From Microbacterium sp. 10M-3C3 (lineage in GTDB: Bacteria > Actinomycetota > Actinomycetes > Actinomycetales > Microbacteriaceae), in assembly GCF_003931875.1 (NCBI RefSeq), contig NZ_CP034245.1, positions 62,001 to 126,000 of the forward strand: a stretch of DNA of 64,000 nucleotides, given 5' to 3'. The notes beneath the pieces are model-generated. The model was not told the origin of the DNA. It was given only the letters and a program-made list of their open reading frames with translations, and searched no databases. The first letter of the stretch is position 1. The number at the start of each line of letters is the position of its first letter. The position numbers and the translations under genes were made by a program. Positions 54,203 through 63,859 of the stretch are shown one piece after another.

Positions 54203-54408
54203 GAGGTGACGTCGGCTCCGATGACTTTGATCGCACGTTCCGGACAGTTGCGTATCGCTTTGCGGACGTTCTCCTCCTCGTAGGATCCCTCCCTGCCCTC
54301 AATGACGTGCCCGTAGCCCTCGTCGTCGATGAAGAACGTCTCTGGTGCGAGCATGAAGCAGCGGGCGTGTCCTTGGCATCGGGCGGGGTCTACCCAGACT
54401 TCGGCCAT
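54199..54408 (-). CDS. P450-partner ferredoxin ([3Fe-4S] type)
   Basis: The 69-residue ferredoxin has the binding pattern CQGHARC (residues 14-20) and NCPERAI near residue 55. That is C-x2-H-x2-C-xn-C-P: three Cys with His in the second Cys position. This is the class of small ferredoxins paired with actinobacterial P450s. The start is 1 nt after the P450 stop region, so the genes are coupled. Confidence 0.95.
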   Translation of the reverse strand: MAEVWVDPARCQGHARCFMLAPETFFIDDEGYGHVIEGREGSYEEENVRKAIRNCPERAIKVIGADVTS

Positions 54409-54409
54409 G

Positions 54410-55585
54410 TCACTGTGCTCCTGTCAGTCGAAGCCGCAACGGGCCCACTCCGTGCCAAGGCTCGTCGGCGGCGAGTTCGAATTCCGGGATGGTCTGCAGG
54501 AAGTGCTCGAGCGAGATCACGAGCTCTTTGCGCCCCAGGTTGGAGCCGAGGCAGCGGTGGATGCCGCCGCCGAACGCGAGGTGCCGGTTGTTTTCCCGGG
54601 TGATGTCGATCTCGTGTGGGTTCTCGTATACCTCGGGGTCACGGTTTCCGGCCCCGAAGACGAGGACGACGCGTTCGCCGGCTTTGATCTGCTCGCCACG
54701 CACGACGGTGTCCTTCTTGGCGGTGCGGGCCATTGCCTGCACCGGTGACAGGGTACGCAGGATCTCCTCGGCGGCGTCGGGGATGCGTTCCGGGTCATTG
54801 CGGAGCAGTGATTGCGCTTCCTTGTTACCGGCGAGATACCACAGCGAGGAACGGATCGCCCACGCGGTGGTGTCCAGCCCGGCCAAGAAAAGCAGGAACC
54901 CGTAGGAGATGAGCTCGTCGTCGGTGAGCGGTCTCCCGTCGACGGTGGCGGTGAGCAGATCGCCCATGATGCCGCCCTTGTTGATACCGGCCCGGCCGTC
55001 GGCGATCAGCCGCTTCACGTATTCGACCAGGTCGTCGCCGGCGCGGTGGGCGGTCTCCGGATACTTCGTCCGCTGATAGATGATGTCGTCCACCCACTGG
55101 TCGAACATCGGCCAGTCTTCCTCGGGGTATCCGGCAAGGCGGCTGAAGATGATCGTCGGGTAGGGTCTGGCGAACAGCGCCGCCGCGTCGACGACGTCAT
55201 TGCTGGCGAACGCCTCGTTCACCTCGCGCGCCAGTTCCTGCGCGGTGGTGTGCATCCCGGGCTCGAGCTTGTTGATCGCCATCGGGGTGAACATCGGCAA
55301 CAGGATCTTGCGGAATCCGGCATGGGTGGGCGGGTCGATGTCGATCGGGATGAGCGGCATGTCCGTTCCGAAGGAGGGCAACAGCATGGACGGCCCCACG
55401 GACCAGGTGTCTGGATCCTGTTCGGCGTCGAAGATGTCGTCGCTCTTGGCGATGTACCAGAAGCCGCCGTATCGGGAGCTGTGGCCGACTGGCTTGGACT
55501 CCAGCATGACCTGGTAGTCGTCGAAGATGGTGTCTAGCGCTTTGCCGTGAAAGTCGAAGTCCACGACCTCGTCACGTTCCGACAT
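54410..55585 (-). CDS. Cytochrome P450 (possible cyclic-amine monooxygenase)
   Basis: The 391-residue soluble P450 has the I-helix AGLDTT (235-240), the ExxR pair Glu274/Arg277 and the haem-binding AFGGGIHRCLGSNLGR with Cys345. It works with the ferredoxin and reductase encoded directly downstream. Its neighbours (glutamine synthetase-like gene in front, ferredoxin and reductase behind) match the arrangement reported for mycobacterial morpholine/piperidine P450s (CYP151, morABC/pipA), so N-heterocycle ring opening is a good guess. The start overlaps the preceding gene by 14 nt. Confidence 0.94.
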   Translation of the reverse strand: MSERDEVVDFDFHGKALDTIFDDYQVMLESKPVGHSSRYGGFWYIAKSDDIFDAEQDPDTWSVGPSMLLPSFGTDMPLIPIDIDPPTHAGFRKILLPMFTPMAINKLEPGMHTTAQELAREVNEAFASNDVVDAAALFARPYPTIIFSRLAGYPEEDWPMFDQWVDDIIYQRTKYPETAHRAGDDLVEYVKRLIADGRAGINKGGIMGDLLTATVDGRPLTDDELISYGFLLFLAGLDTTAWAIRSSLWYLAGNKEAQSLLRNDPERIPDAAEEILRTLSPVQAMARTAKKDTVVRGEQIKAGERVVLVFGAGNRDPEVYENPHEIDITRENNRHLAFGGGIHRCLGSNLGRKELVISLEHFLQTIPEFELAADEPWHGVGPLRLRLTGAQ

Positions 55586-56297
55586 GAACGGGTTTCCCTT
55601 CCTTGTGTGCGCTGGCTCTTCGGACGAGATCCTCGAAGAGTGCGTGATTGTGGGGTGAGTTGCGGAACAGATGCTCGGGATGCCATTGCACGGCGATCAG
55701 ATCGTGTACGGGATCTTCGAAGGCTTCGATGACAGGCCCGGCCCAGGCCACGACGTTCAGGTCCGCCCCCAGCTTGTCGATCGACTGGTGGTGGTAGCTG
55801 TTGACGCCCATGGCTGTGCCACCGATCGTCGCAGCGAGCCGTGACTCGGGGACGACGGTGATCTCATGGTCGAATTCGTTCGACGGTCTGGTCTGCCAGT
55901 GCCCGTCGACGTGCTGGATCAGGGTGCCGCCGCGGAGTACGTTGATCAGCTGCAGACCGCGGCAGATCGCCAGTACCGGCAATCCCCGCCGCTGCGCTTC
56001 GTGCACCAGAGCGGTTTCGAACCGGTCTCGGATCGGGCTGATGCCGTACACCCTGTCGTCTGGTTCCTGACCGTACATCTCGGGAGACAGGTCCCCTCCA
56101 CCGGTTAGCAGCAGTCCCGAGAAGCCGTCCAGCAGATCACCGGGAATGGTCTCGGTGGCGGGAAGGATCGCGGGCCTTCCACCTGCGGAGACGACGGCCT
56201 CCGCGTACTCCAGAACTTGCAGCGTGGAGTCGCGGACGCCGAACGCTGAGTCGCGGGGCAGCCGTTCGGCGCTGACGGCGATCAATGGTGTCGGCAT
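55572..56297 (-). CDS. Gamma-glutamyl hydrolase-like class I amidotransferase (PuuD-like)
   Basis: The 241-residue protein has the nucleophilic Cys in LAICRGLQLINVLRGG (near residue 110), the catalytic His in VQWHPEH and GLLLTGGGDLSPEMYG earlier, the peptidase C26/PuuD pattern. It hydrolyses a gamma-glutamyl amide to free glutamate and an amino acid. This completes the gamma-glutamylation cycle begun by the GS-like gene. The ATG shares one base with the SDR stop. Confidence 0.92.
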   Translation of the reverse strand: MPTPLIAVSAERLPRDSAFGVRDSTLQVLEYAEAVVSAGGRPAILPATETIPGDLLDGFSGLLLTGGGDLSPEMYGQEPDDRVYGISPIRDRFETALVHEAQRRGLPVLAICRGLQLINVLRGGTLIQHVDGHWQTRPSNEFDHEITVVPESRLAATIGGTAMGVNSYHHQSIDKLGADLNVVAWAGPVIEAFEDPVHDLIAVQWHPEHLFRNSPHNHALFEDLVRRASAHKEGKPVHVGT

Positions 56298-57061
56298 CAG
56301 TACACGGTCCATCCACCGTCGACGAAGAGCGTGGATCCGGTGATCCAGCTGGCTTCGTCGGAGGCGAGGAAGGCGACTCCGTTCGCAACGTCCTCCGGCT
56401 TGCCGATTCGTCCCAGCGGCGTCCGCTCGAGCAACCAGTCGCGGACCTCGTCCTTGGCCAGCGCTTCTGCCGTGAACGGGGTCTCGATGAATCCTGGTGC
56501 GACGGCGTTCACGCGGATGCCGGCAGCGGCTGCTTCGACCGCGAGAGCGCGGGTCAGCTGCAGCAGGGCACCCTTGGACGCGTTGTAGTGGATCTGCGGA
56601 TGCCCGCTGCTGGAGATCACGATGTGGGCTTCGACGGAGGTGATGTTGACGATAGCGCGGGTGTGATCCGCGTCGCCTGCTCGCAGGAGGGGGTAAGCCG
56701 CCTGCGAGACGAGGAACGGTCCGGTCGAATTAACCGCGAACACCTGGTCCCACTCAGCCTGCGACAACTCCTCGAAGGTTCCGAATTTCACGATGCCGGC
56801 GTTGTTGACCAGGATGTCGAGTCGTCCGAATGCGTCGGCGATCTGCTCGAACCCCGCCTTCACGGATTGCTGGTCGGCGACGTCGGCCTGGACCTGGAGT
56901 ATCTCGGGCCTGTCTCCGAAGACGCTTTCCAACGCGTCCGGATTCAGGTCGATGGCGGCGAGGGTAGCGCCGTCCGCGAGAAGCTTCTCGGCGATCGCTC
57001 GACCGTTGCCTGAGGCGGCTCCGGTGACGGCGGCGAAGCGTCCTTCGAATCGGTTGCTCAT
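56297..57061 (-). CDS. Short-chain dehydrogenase/reductase
   Basis: The 254-residue classical SDR has TGAASGNGRAIAEKLL at the N-terminus, LVNNAGIV near residue 80, the catalytic Ser (NITSVEAH) and the Tyr-x3-Lys pair in IHYNASKGAL, and ends GSTLFVDGGWTVY. It oxidises or reduces an alcohol/aldehyde intermediate. It lies between the GS-like and PuuD-like genes in the same operon. Confidence 0.93.
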   Translation of the reverse strand: MSNRFEGRFAAVTGAASGNGRAIAEKLLADGATLAAIDLNPDALESVFGDRPEILQVQADVADQQSVKAGFEQIADAFGRLDILVNNAGIVKFGTFEELSQAEWDQVFAVNSTGPFLVSQAAYPLLRAGDADHTRAIVNITSVEAHIVISSSGHPQIHYNASKGALLQLTRALAVEAAAAGIRVNAVAPGFIETPFTAEALAKDEVRDWLLERTPLGRIGKPEDVANGVAFLASDEASWITGSTLFVDGGWTVY

Positions 57062-57093
57062 AGCGGTGTCCTTGTCTGCTGGTGTGGCTGCGA

Positions 57094-58332
57094 TTAGATT
57101 GCTGACTGGAGGGTGTTGGGCAGCCGCAGCGAGGCGTCGGTGTCCTTCTCGTAGGCGTTGCCGACGACCGCTGGCGGTGCGCTCAGCTGCTGCTCGATGC
57201 CGTAGAGCCCAGAGGCGATGTTGGCGGCGATCGCCAGGTACGGATTCGCGTCGGCACCGGGGATGCGGTTCTCCACTCGCGCGCCTGGGCCGGTGGAGGG
57301 GATGCTGCGGATCGCGACGGTGCGGTTGTCCAGGCCCCAGGTGGAGCTGGAGCCCGCCCACTGGCCGCCTTCCACGCGCTTGTACGAGTTGACGGTGGGC
57401 AGATACAGCGCGGTCAGTTCGCGTGCTCCTGCAACCAGCCCGGCGAGGTACGACATGCCCAGTTCGCTCAGTTCTGTTGCGGAGTTCGAGAACAGGGCGG
57501 AGCCGTCTGAGGTGCTGCGCAGGCTCTGGTGCACGTGACCGGACGAGCCGGCCTGGTCTGCGTTGATCTTCGCCATGAACGACGCGGTCAGCCCGTGCTG
57601 GGCGGCGATCTCCTTGACGGTGTGCTTGAGGAGCAGGGCGCTGTCGGCTGCCGTCATCGCGTCCGAGTAGTGGATATTGACCTCGAACTGCCCGGCTCCG
57701 TGCTCGCTGTTGCTCGTCTCGATGAATACGCCGAGTTCGACAAGGCGGTCACGGATGAGACCGATCACATGGTCGGTGCCGCTGTCGCGATACACGCTGT
57801 AGGTGTGGTTGCCGGCGTTGATCGGCTCGAGGTCGCGCCAGTGGCGGCGGGCGAGCTCGCGCGGGCTGCCTTCGAAGAGGTAGAACTCGAACTCGTAGGC
57901 CGCGATCGGCTGATAACCGAGTCGTTCGGCACGCTCGATCACTCGTCGCAGCACGCCGCGAGGAGACATCTCCAACGGAGTGCCGTCGGGCTCATACATG
58001 TCGCAGAGAACCGTGGCTACTCCCGGCTCTCCCGCAGCGACCCGGAGAGTGCTCAGATCCGGCCGCAGGTTCACGTCCGGGTATCCGGTGTGCCATCCGG
58101 TGTAGGTGAGATCGGGGATCAGTTCGTCCTGCAGATCCCACCCGAAAAGAATGTTGCAGATGTTGGTTCCGGCCGCGTGGGCGGCGTCGCTGAAGTAGCG
58201 CGCTGAGATGCGCTTGCCCCGCCACAGCCCATCGATGTCGGCTCCGCCAATCTTGAAGACCTTGATGTCGTGTTCCTTGATGAACTCGTCGACGAACTGG
58301 TGCGGGTCTTCGATGGGAACCTCATTGTTCAT
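57094..58332 (-). CDS. Glutamine synthetase-like gamma-glutamylamide ligase
   Basis: The 412-residue protein is a divergent GS: AYEFEFYLFEG (metal Glu), EHGAGQFEVNIHYSD, GSSGHVHQSL, NSYKRV and NRTVAIRSIPS. It lacks the classical adenylylation site and is shorter than GlnA-I, like PuuA and IpuC which couple glutamate to amines with ATP. With the PuuD-like hydrolase and aldehyde dehydrogenase it outlines a Puu-type route. It is the first gene of the P450 operon. Confidence 0.9.
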   Translation of the reverse strand: MNNEVPIEDPHQFVDEFIKEHDIKVFKIGGADIDGLWRGKRISARYFSDAAHAAGTNICNILFGWDLQDELIPDLTYTGWHTGYPDVNLRPDLSTLRVAAGEPGVATVLCDMYEPDGTPLEMSPRGVLRRVIERAERLGYQPIAAYEFEFYLFEGSPRELARRHWRDLEPINAGNHTYSVYRDSGTDHVIGLIRDRLVELGVFIETSNSEHGAGQFEVNIHYSDAMTAADSALLLKHTVKEIAAQHGLTASFMAKINADQAGSSGHVHQSLRSTSDGSALFSNSATELSELGMSYLAGLVAGARELTALYLPTVNSYKRVEGGQWAGSSSTWGLDNRTVAIRSIPSTGPGARVENRIPGADANPYLAIAANIASGLYGIEQQLSAPPAVVGNAYEKDTDASLRLPNTLQSAI

Positions 58333-58415
58333 TGGATGCGGACCTTTCTGTCAGCGTCATTGCTCCTGATGGTGTGGCGTTCAGCGAGGCTATGCTGTCC
58401 GCCGCGGCCGACCTG

Positions 58416-58430
58416 TGTGCAGGATGCATA
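58416..58430. promoter_or_regulatory. PucR-type regulator operator, site 2
   Basis: TGTGCA-GGA-TGCATA lies 84 bp upstream of the GS-like gene. Read on the minus strand its core is ATGCATCCTGCAC, one base from site 3 and two from site 1. A regulator binding here would control the P450 operon. Confidence 0.7.
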
Positions 58431-58490
58431 TGGTTGGTCGGTACTGCGTGCACTGCGCCACGGTGATGTGATCTGGTCGCCGAAACGGGA

Positions 58491-58530
58491 AGGGGTGCCC
58501 GGGAGCTAACGCTCCGTTACAGGCACCCCT
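58491..58530 (-). terminator. Terminator after the APC permease gene
   Basis: AGGGGTGCC (58491-58499) pairs with GGCACCCCT (58522-58530), enclosing a smaller GGAGC/GCTCC stem. It is 15 bp beyond the permease stop, minus strand; the U-run is weak. Confidence 0.65.
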
Positions 58531-58544
58531 CCTGGATTCTGCTC

Positions 58545-60068
58545 TCAGCTACGGGTGTCGGTTCCGCCCCCTTCCAGCGGGACGGCTAGCGCATCCGGGA
58601 GTTCTTCTTCGTCGTAGATCGTGCCGATCCTGGCGTATCGTTCGGGGCGCCGCTTGCGCAAGTAGAACGCGTAACCGGTGCCGCCGGCGGCGATGGCGAG
58701 CACATAGATCGGGATCAGATTGACCACGAGCACGCTGTCGCCGGCCAGGAATGGGATGTAGACGATCAGCAGGATCAGCACGACCGCTTGCGCCAGCGCA
58801 CCCACCAGCGGTGCGACGAGCGTCTTCCACAGCTCGCCCGCACCGGAGCGTCCCACCCGGTTGAAGTAGGCGATCACCGCCAGCGAGACGAGGAACTGCA
58901 CGAACACCACGCCTGCGGTGCAGAAGATCGGCAACCAGCTGCCGAGTTGCAGCAGCGGATCGGCGCCTGCGAGCGCGAACAGGGAGATCACCACGATCGC
59001 CACCAGCGCCTGCACGCCGTTCGCAACGTACGGGGATTTATGGGTGGGGTGGGTGCGACCGAGGCTGCGGGGGAGGATGTGGTCGCGCCCCATGGAGAAC
59101 AAGTACCGGGAGGCGTTGTTGTGGAACGCGAATGCGCATGCGAAGAAGCTGGTGATGACGAGGAAGTCCAGGAGCACGCGCATGAAGTGCCAGGTGTACA
59201 TGTCGGTGAGGGCGAAGAAGTAGTCGCCGACGAGGTTTTGCGCTTGCGTGACGGTGTCGTCGCCGAAACCGACGATCCCCGCGTAAGCGACATAGCTGTA
59301 GAACACACCGAGTGTGATCACAGCGATGTAGGTGGCGCGCGGCACGGCCTTCTTCGGGTCGGTGGTCTCTTCACCGTAGATCGCGGTCGTCTCGAAGCCG
59401 ATCCATGACCAGAAGGCGAAGAAGAAGCCGATGCCGATCGCGGGGGCGGCGAGGAATCCGACCGGGTTGAACACCTGCGGCATCTGGCCCTGCGCACCTC
59501 CCTGGACGACGATCGAGGTGGCTACGACGAATACGACCAGAATCTCCAGCGTGAGAGCGATCCCGAGAACTCGTCCGGCGACGGTGACCTTGAAGTAGGA
59601 GATCAGCCACATGATGGCGACTCCGGCGATGCTGCACACCCACCAGGGGATACTCCATCCCAGGTAGTTCTGCAGCATGAGTGCGGTGAAGTACCCGAAT
59701 CCTCCACTGATCGCCGGGACGATCATGCTGTACGCGGCCATGACCGTCCAGCCGGCGCCGAGACCGACGGGCTTGCCCAATCCTTGAGCGGTGAAGTTGT
59801 AGAACGCGCCTGCCGCGGTGATGCGCTTGGCCATCTGCGCGAAGCCGACGGAGAAGACCAGCAGGATCAGGGTTGCGGCCACATAGGTCAGGGATGTTGC
59901 AAACCCTGATCCGAATCCGTATGAGATGGGGATGTACGTGGAGACGACGACCAGCGGCGCCGCTGCTGCCGTGACCATGAGTACGATCGTCAGGAAGCGG
60001 ATGGAACCTTTGAGGAGGTCGGTCGAGCCCTCCCGTGTTCCCGATGATGGGGTGGTATTCGTCGCCAT
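58545..60068 (-). CDS. APC-superfamily amino acid/amine permease
   Basis: The 507-residue protein has about twelve membrane helices, a helix-1 region APLVVVSTYIPISYGFGSGF and the family motif WIGFETTAIYGEETTDPKKAVPRA. The C-terminus is hydrophilic. It likely imports the amine or amino-acid substrate of the surrounding pathway (PuuP-like role). ATG 60068 (MATNTTPSS) fits better than the upstream in-frame start. Confidence 0.93.
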   Translation of the reverse strand: MATNTTPSSGTREGSTDLLKGSIRFLTIVLMVTAAAAPLVVVSTYIPISYGFGSGFATSLTYVAATLILLVFSVGFAQMAKRITAAGAFYNFTAQGLGKPVGLGAGWTVMAAYSMIVPAISGGFGYFTALMLQNYLGWSIPWWVCSIAGVAIMWLISYFKVTVAGRVLGIALTLEILVVFVVATSIVVQGGAQGQMPQVFNPVGFLAAPAIGIGFFFAFWSWIGFETTAIYGEETTDPKKAVPRATYIAVITLGVFYSYVAYAGIVGFGDDTVTQAQNLVGDYFFALTDMYTWHFMRVLLDFLVITSFFACAFAFHNNASRYLFSMGRDHILPRSLGRTHPTHKSPYVANGVQALVAIVVISLFALAGADPLLQLGSWLPIFCTAGVVFVQFLVSLAVIAYFNRVGRSGAGELWKTLVAPLVGALAQAVVLILLIVYIPFLAGDSVLVVNLIPIYVLAIAAGGTGYAFYLRKRRPERYARIGTIYDEEELPDALAVPLEGGGTDTRS

Positions 60069-60322
60069 TCGGGTGTGCCTCTCAGTCAGTGAACCGGGTG
60101 TTTTCTGTTCGGTCACCCCGAGGAAGCCGGCAACGGAGCATCGTCGACTCACGTTCGGGATGTCCGGAAACTAGCGACCGGACGCGACGCCGACTGTGTG
60201 AGCGGTGACCATCATCCCCGCTCTGCATGTGCATCACGCCCATGCGTCTGCGTGCGCGCATGTATCGGGTGCACTTGCAGGCACTCGGCGCTGCTGCGGA
60301 TCGTCGCGCCGACCGGACGGTG

Positions 60323-61051
60323 TCAGCTAGCCCGGACGATATGGGCGAACCTGCGGGCTAGCTGCTGTGAGCCGGCCAGCACCTGATCGTCATTTCGCTC
60401 GAAGACGTCACTGTGGGCGTCGTACAAGTCCCGTGCTCCTTCTGGGGCGCCGTCGCGCCAAGAGCGGAATCGAGCCGGTGTGATCTCGGGGTGGAACTGC
60501 ACACCCCACGCAGCCGAGCCCACCCGGAACATCTGATGAGGGTAAGCGTTGCCGGTGCCGAGGAGAACGGCTTCATCGGGGAGCCGGACGATGCCGTCGA
60601 AATGCATCGCCGGCATCGAGAAAGGGTCGCGGAGTTCATGGACCAGCGGGTCGTCGGCTGCTGCGGCCGCCCAGTGGATCGTCACCATCCCGCTCTCGAG
60701 CCCGGCATCACCCGGACGCACTTCTCCTCCCAGCGCGTCGGCGAGCAGCTGGGCGCCGAGACAGATTCCCAGCGTGGGCGTGGTGTCCGCAACTGTGCGC
60801 CGCAGGAGCGACTTGATATCCGAGAGGAACGGGTACGCGTCAACGTCATGCACCCCCATGCCGCCGCCGAGCACGATCAGTCCGTCTCCGTCGATCGTTG
60901 GTGGGACGGGATCGCCATCGAAAGGGCGGATGACGGTCAACTCGACGCTCTCCGCGTGCAACATGGCGGCGAATCGGTCTAGATCTCCTCGGGGGTCCGG
61001 CTGGATGGCGGTCACACGTGCACGTGGTTTGTGGTGTGCTGGATCCGGCAT
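60323..61051 (-). CDS. Class I glutamine amidotransferase-like protein
   Basis: The 242-residue protein has the nucleophile elbow LGICLGAQLLADALGG (Cys near residue 100) and catalytic His-Glu in GVQFHPEI. GLIVLGGGMGVHDVDAYPFL precedes. It resembles stand-alone GMP-synthase-type amidotransferases used in catabolic loci as gamma-glutamyl hydrolases, and is the second such enzyme in the island. It is divergent from the alcohol dehydrogenase. Confidence 0.9.
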   Translation of the reverse strand: MPDPAHHKPRARVTAIQPDPRGDLDRFAAMLHAESVELTVIRPFDGDPVPPTIDGDGLIVLGGGMGVHDVDAYPFLSDIKSLLRRTVADTTPTLGICLGAQLLADALGGEVRPGDAGLESGMVTIHWAAAAADDPLVHELRDPFSMPAMHFDGIVRLPDEAVLLGTGNAYPHQMFRVGSAAWGVQFHPEITPARFRSWRDGAPEGARDLYDAHSDVFERNDDQVLAGSQQLARRFAHIVRAS

Positions 61052-61149
61052 GGCCTAAGCCTCGTCTCCCTGTCGGCGTCTCGTTCCCGAGTCAATCAAT
61101 GTGCGGCCGCGACCGCATGTGGCCCACGCACAGTCGGGCGAGCAACAGG

Positions 61150-61162
61150 GTGCATCCTGCAC
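61150..61162. promoter_or_regulatory. PucR-type regulator operator, site 3
   Basis: GTGCA-TCC-TGCAC is a perfect dyad between the divergent amidotransferase and alcohol dehydrogenase genes, 64 bp upstream of the latter. It matches the core of sites 1 and 2, so both directions may be co-regulated with the P450 operon. Confidence 0.7.
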
Positions 61163-61225
61163 GCTCCGCACGGGTGGCGGCCGGGAATCATTCCGGTGAT
61201 CGCCCGTCACGTCGAAGAGGACACC

Positions 61226-62338
61226 ATGCCACGCATCCCTGTCTGCGCCGCGGTGCTCACAGCCGCCGGTCAGTCGTTGCGGATCGAGACGTTGCTTCTC
61301 GATGAACCCAGAACGGGTGAGGTGCTGGTGCGCACCGCTGCTGCCGGCCTGTGTCACAGCGATCTGCACTACCTGACCGGCGTCTTAGATATTCCGACCC
61401 CGGCTGTGCTCGGTCATGAAGTGGCGGGAGTCGTCGAGTCTGTCGGCGATGGAGTGCGACGGGTGAAAGCCGGTGACCGCGTGGTGGTGACGATCACCCC
61501 TAGTTGCGGTCAATGCGCGTCCTGCGTCAGCGGCTATGCGACGCGGTGCGAACGAGTGTCCGAGTTGCGGAAGCGCTCCGAGCCGCTTCTCACCGACACC
61601 GCCGGGAACGCCGTGACATCGCTTGGTGCTATCGGCGCATTCGCAGAGGCGGTCGTCGTCCCCGAATCGGCGCTGGCGGTGGTAGGCGATCTCGATCCGA
61701 TCGGCGCATGCCTGCTGGGTTGCTGCATCAGCACCGGGGTCGGTGCCGTCATGCACGGCGCTGCTGTCAGTCCCGCCGACACGGTCGCCGTCATCGGCTG
61801 CGGCGGGGTGGGGATGGCGATCATTCAGGGCGCACGAATCAGCGGCGCCAGCCGGATCATCGCTCTGGACGTGTCGCCGGGCAAACTCGAACTGGCCCGT
61901 GTTCTCGGGGCATCGGATGTGTTGAACCCCACCGTGGACAACGCACGTGACGCAGTGCTCTCCATCGTCCCCGGCGGGGTTACCCGCAGCTTCGAGGCGG
62001 TGGGTCGGCCGGAGACGGCGGAACTGGCGTTCTCTCTTCTTGCTCCCGGTGGTGTCGCGACGGTGCTAGGACTGATGCCGCCTGGATCCCGCATCGGTCT
62101 CGATGCCGTCGCCCTGATCGAGGGTGATCGACGCATTCAGGGCGCTTACATGGGGTCGAACCGCTTTCTCGCCGACCTCGGCCCGCTGCTCGAGCACTGT
62201 CGGCGCGGCTCGTTCGATCTGGACGCCATGGTCACCAGCGTCATCGACCTGGAACGAATCAACGAGGGATTTGCTGCGATGCGCGGACCGTCTTCCATCC
62301 GCACTGTCGTCAGCTTCGCCGAAGGGATAGCCGCATGA
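61226..62338 (+). CDS. Zinc-dependent alcohol dehydrogenase
   Basis: The 370-residue MDR-family enzyme has catalytic zinc ligands in AAGLCHSDLHYL and GHEVAGVVESVG. The structural zinc loop is CGQCASCVSGYATRC (four Cys). The nucleotide motif is VIGCGGVGMAIIQGA. It oxidises a primary or secondary alcohol with NAD(P)+. The ATG follows AGAGGACACC, and the stop overlaps the next aldehyde dehydrogenase, so alcohol is oxidised to acid by the pair. Confidence 0.94.
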   Translation: MPRIPVCAAVLTAAGQSLRIETLLLDEPRTGEVLVRTAAAGLCHSDLHYLTGVLDIPTPAVLGHEVAGVVESVGDGVRRVKAGDRVVVTITPSCGQCASCVSGYATRCERVSELRKRSEPLLTDTAGNAVTSLGAIGAFAEAVVVPESALAVVGDLDPIGACLLGCCISTGVGAVMHGAAVSPADTVAVIGCGGVGMAIIQGARISGASRIIALDVSPGKLELARVLGASDVLNPTVDNARDAVLSIVPGGVTRSFEAVGRPETAELAFSLLAPGGVATVLGLMPPGSRIGLDAVALIEGDRRIQGAYMGSNRFLADLGPLLEHCRRGSFDLDAMVTSVIDLERINEGFAAMRGPSSIRTVVSFAEGIAA

Positions 62339-63801
62339 TCGACGTTCAGGTTGTCGCGCAGCGTTCCTTCATCGACGGAGCCTGGCGCATACCCCGTGAA
62401 CGGCTGGGGGTGCTGTGCGATCCGAATACCGGCGCTGTCCGGGCGCCGCAGCTAGCGGCATCTCTCGCAGATGTCGACGACGTGATCCGTGCCGCCAACG
62501 ATCTCTACACTTCCGACGGCCTCGACGGCATGGGAGCCGGGCGGCGTGCTTCCGTGCTCAGCGTATGGGCCGATCAACTCGATGCACACGCTGAACAGAT
62601 CGCGCAACAGGATGCGATCTCGACGGGTAACCCGCTGCAGTCCACACGCACAGTGTCATCGTTCCTGGGGGACCGCGTGCGCTCGCTTGCGCAACACTCG
62701 GTTGGTCTGGGGCAAGACAGCACCCTGGAGGCGGGGGGCCGGATCGTGCGCCTGCTGAACCGACCCCTCGGCCCGACACTGGTGCTCGCGCCGTGGAACG
62801 CTCCGACATTCGTGGCCGTCGCAAAGGTTGCCGCCGCTATCGGCGCGGCCTCGCCCGTCATCCTCAAACCGTCCGAATGGGCGCCGTCCGGCCCGCAGCT
62901 CGCATTCGAGCTGCTGCAGGCGGTGCTCGAAGATGCGGGATTCCCGCCTGCCACCGCGCAGCTCGTCCACGGCGGGGCGGTGGTGGGGGCGGCTTTGACA
63001 CAAGATCATCGCATTGGTGCCATCACCTTCACTGGTGGGCTGACAGCTGGACGCGCTGTCGCTCATGCCGCCGCAGAGACACTGGCAGTCATCCAACTCG
63101 AACTGGGATCCAACAATCCGGTGATCGTTCTGCCCGATGCGGATCTGCGGCACACTGCCCGCGAGTTGCTCGCGGGAGTGACCCGATTGAACGGGCAATG
63201 GTGCGAAGCGCCCGGGAAGGTCCTCGTCATGCAGCAGCAGCACGATGACCTCGTTGACGCGCTCCGCGCGGAGATCGTGCGTCTCCGTCTCGGTCACTGC
63301 CTGGAAGAGACAACACAGCTGGGTCCGCTCGCATACGAGAGACACCGCACACGTCTGGAATCACAACTGGCGAATTACGCGGCAGCCGGCGCTCAAATCC
63401 ACAGAGAAGCGACTCTGCCAGCGCTCGACGGCTGGTTCTTCTCACCGGCGATCGTGACCGGTCTTGACGCCTCAGAAGCGGTCGATGAGATGTTCGGCCC
63501 AGCGCTCACAGTACATGGCGTCGACTCAGTCGACACAGCGATCGTCGCGGCCAACCAACCAGGCGTCGGACTTGACGGTTACGTCTTCGGACGCGACGAG
63601 AGCAACGCTGTGCAGGTCGGTTCCCGCATCCGGGCAGGCGAGATCCGCATCAACGGCACTCACATGGCCGATCTGGCCGATGGCTCCGCGCAGACGTTCT
63701 GGGGGACGACCGGAGTGGGCGGTCACGGCCCCGAGCACGGGGTGGCCTTCTCGCAGGGTCGCCGCATCGTGGGTGTCGACTCGGCCGCCCATCCGATCTG
63801 A
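62335..63801 (+). CDS. Aldehyde dehydrogenase
   Basis: The 488-residue protein has [34 protein letters not shown], Glu in [13 protein letters not shown] and the catalytic Cys in [11 protein letters not shown]. Its motifs differ from typical ALDHs (LELGSNN instead of LELGGK), marking a divergent subgroup. It overlaps the alcohol dehydrogenase stop by 4 nt. Confidence 0.92.
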   Translation: MIDVQVVAQRSFIDGAWRIPRERLGVLCDPNTGAVRAPQLAASLADVDDVIRAANDLYTSDGLDGMGAGRRASVLSVWADQLDAHAEQIAQQDAISTGNPLQSTRTVSSFLGDRVRSLAQHSVGLGQDSTLEAGGRIVRLLNRPLGPTLVLAPWNAPTFVAVAKVAAAIGAASPVILKPSEWAPSGPQLAFELLQAVLEDAGFPPATAQLVHGGAVVGAALTQDHRIGAITFTGGLTAGRAVAHAAAETLAVIQLELGSNNPVIVLPDADLRHTARELLAGVTRLNGQWCEAPGKVLVMQQQHDDLVDALRAEIVRLRLGHCLEETTQLGPLAYERHRTRLESQLANYAAAGAQIHREATLPALDGWFFSPAIVTGLDASEAVDEMFGPALTVHGVDSVDTAIVAANQPGVGLDGYVFGRDESNAVQVGSRIRAGEIRINGTHMADLADGSAQTFWGTTGVGGHGPEHGVAFSQGRRIVGVDSAAHPI

Positions 63802-63859
63802 CGAGACTTCCGGGGGCGACCACCGCTGCCCCGGGCTGATAAGGAAGCAGGAAACATAC

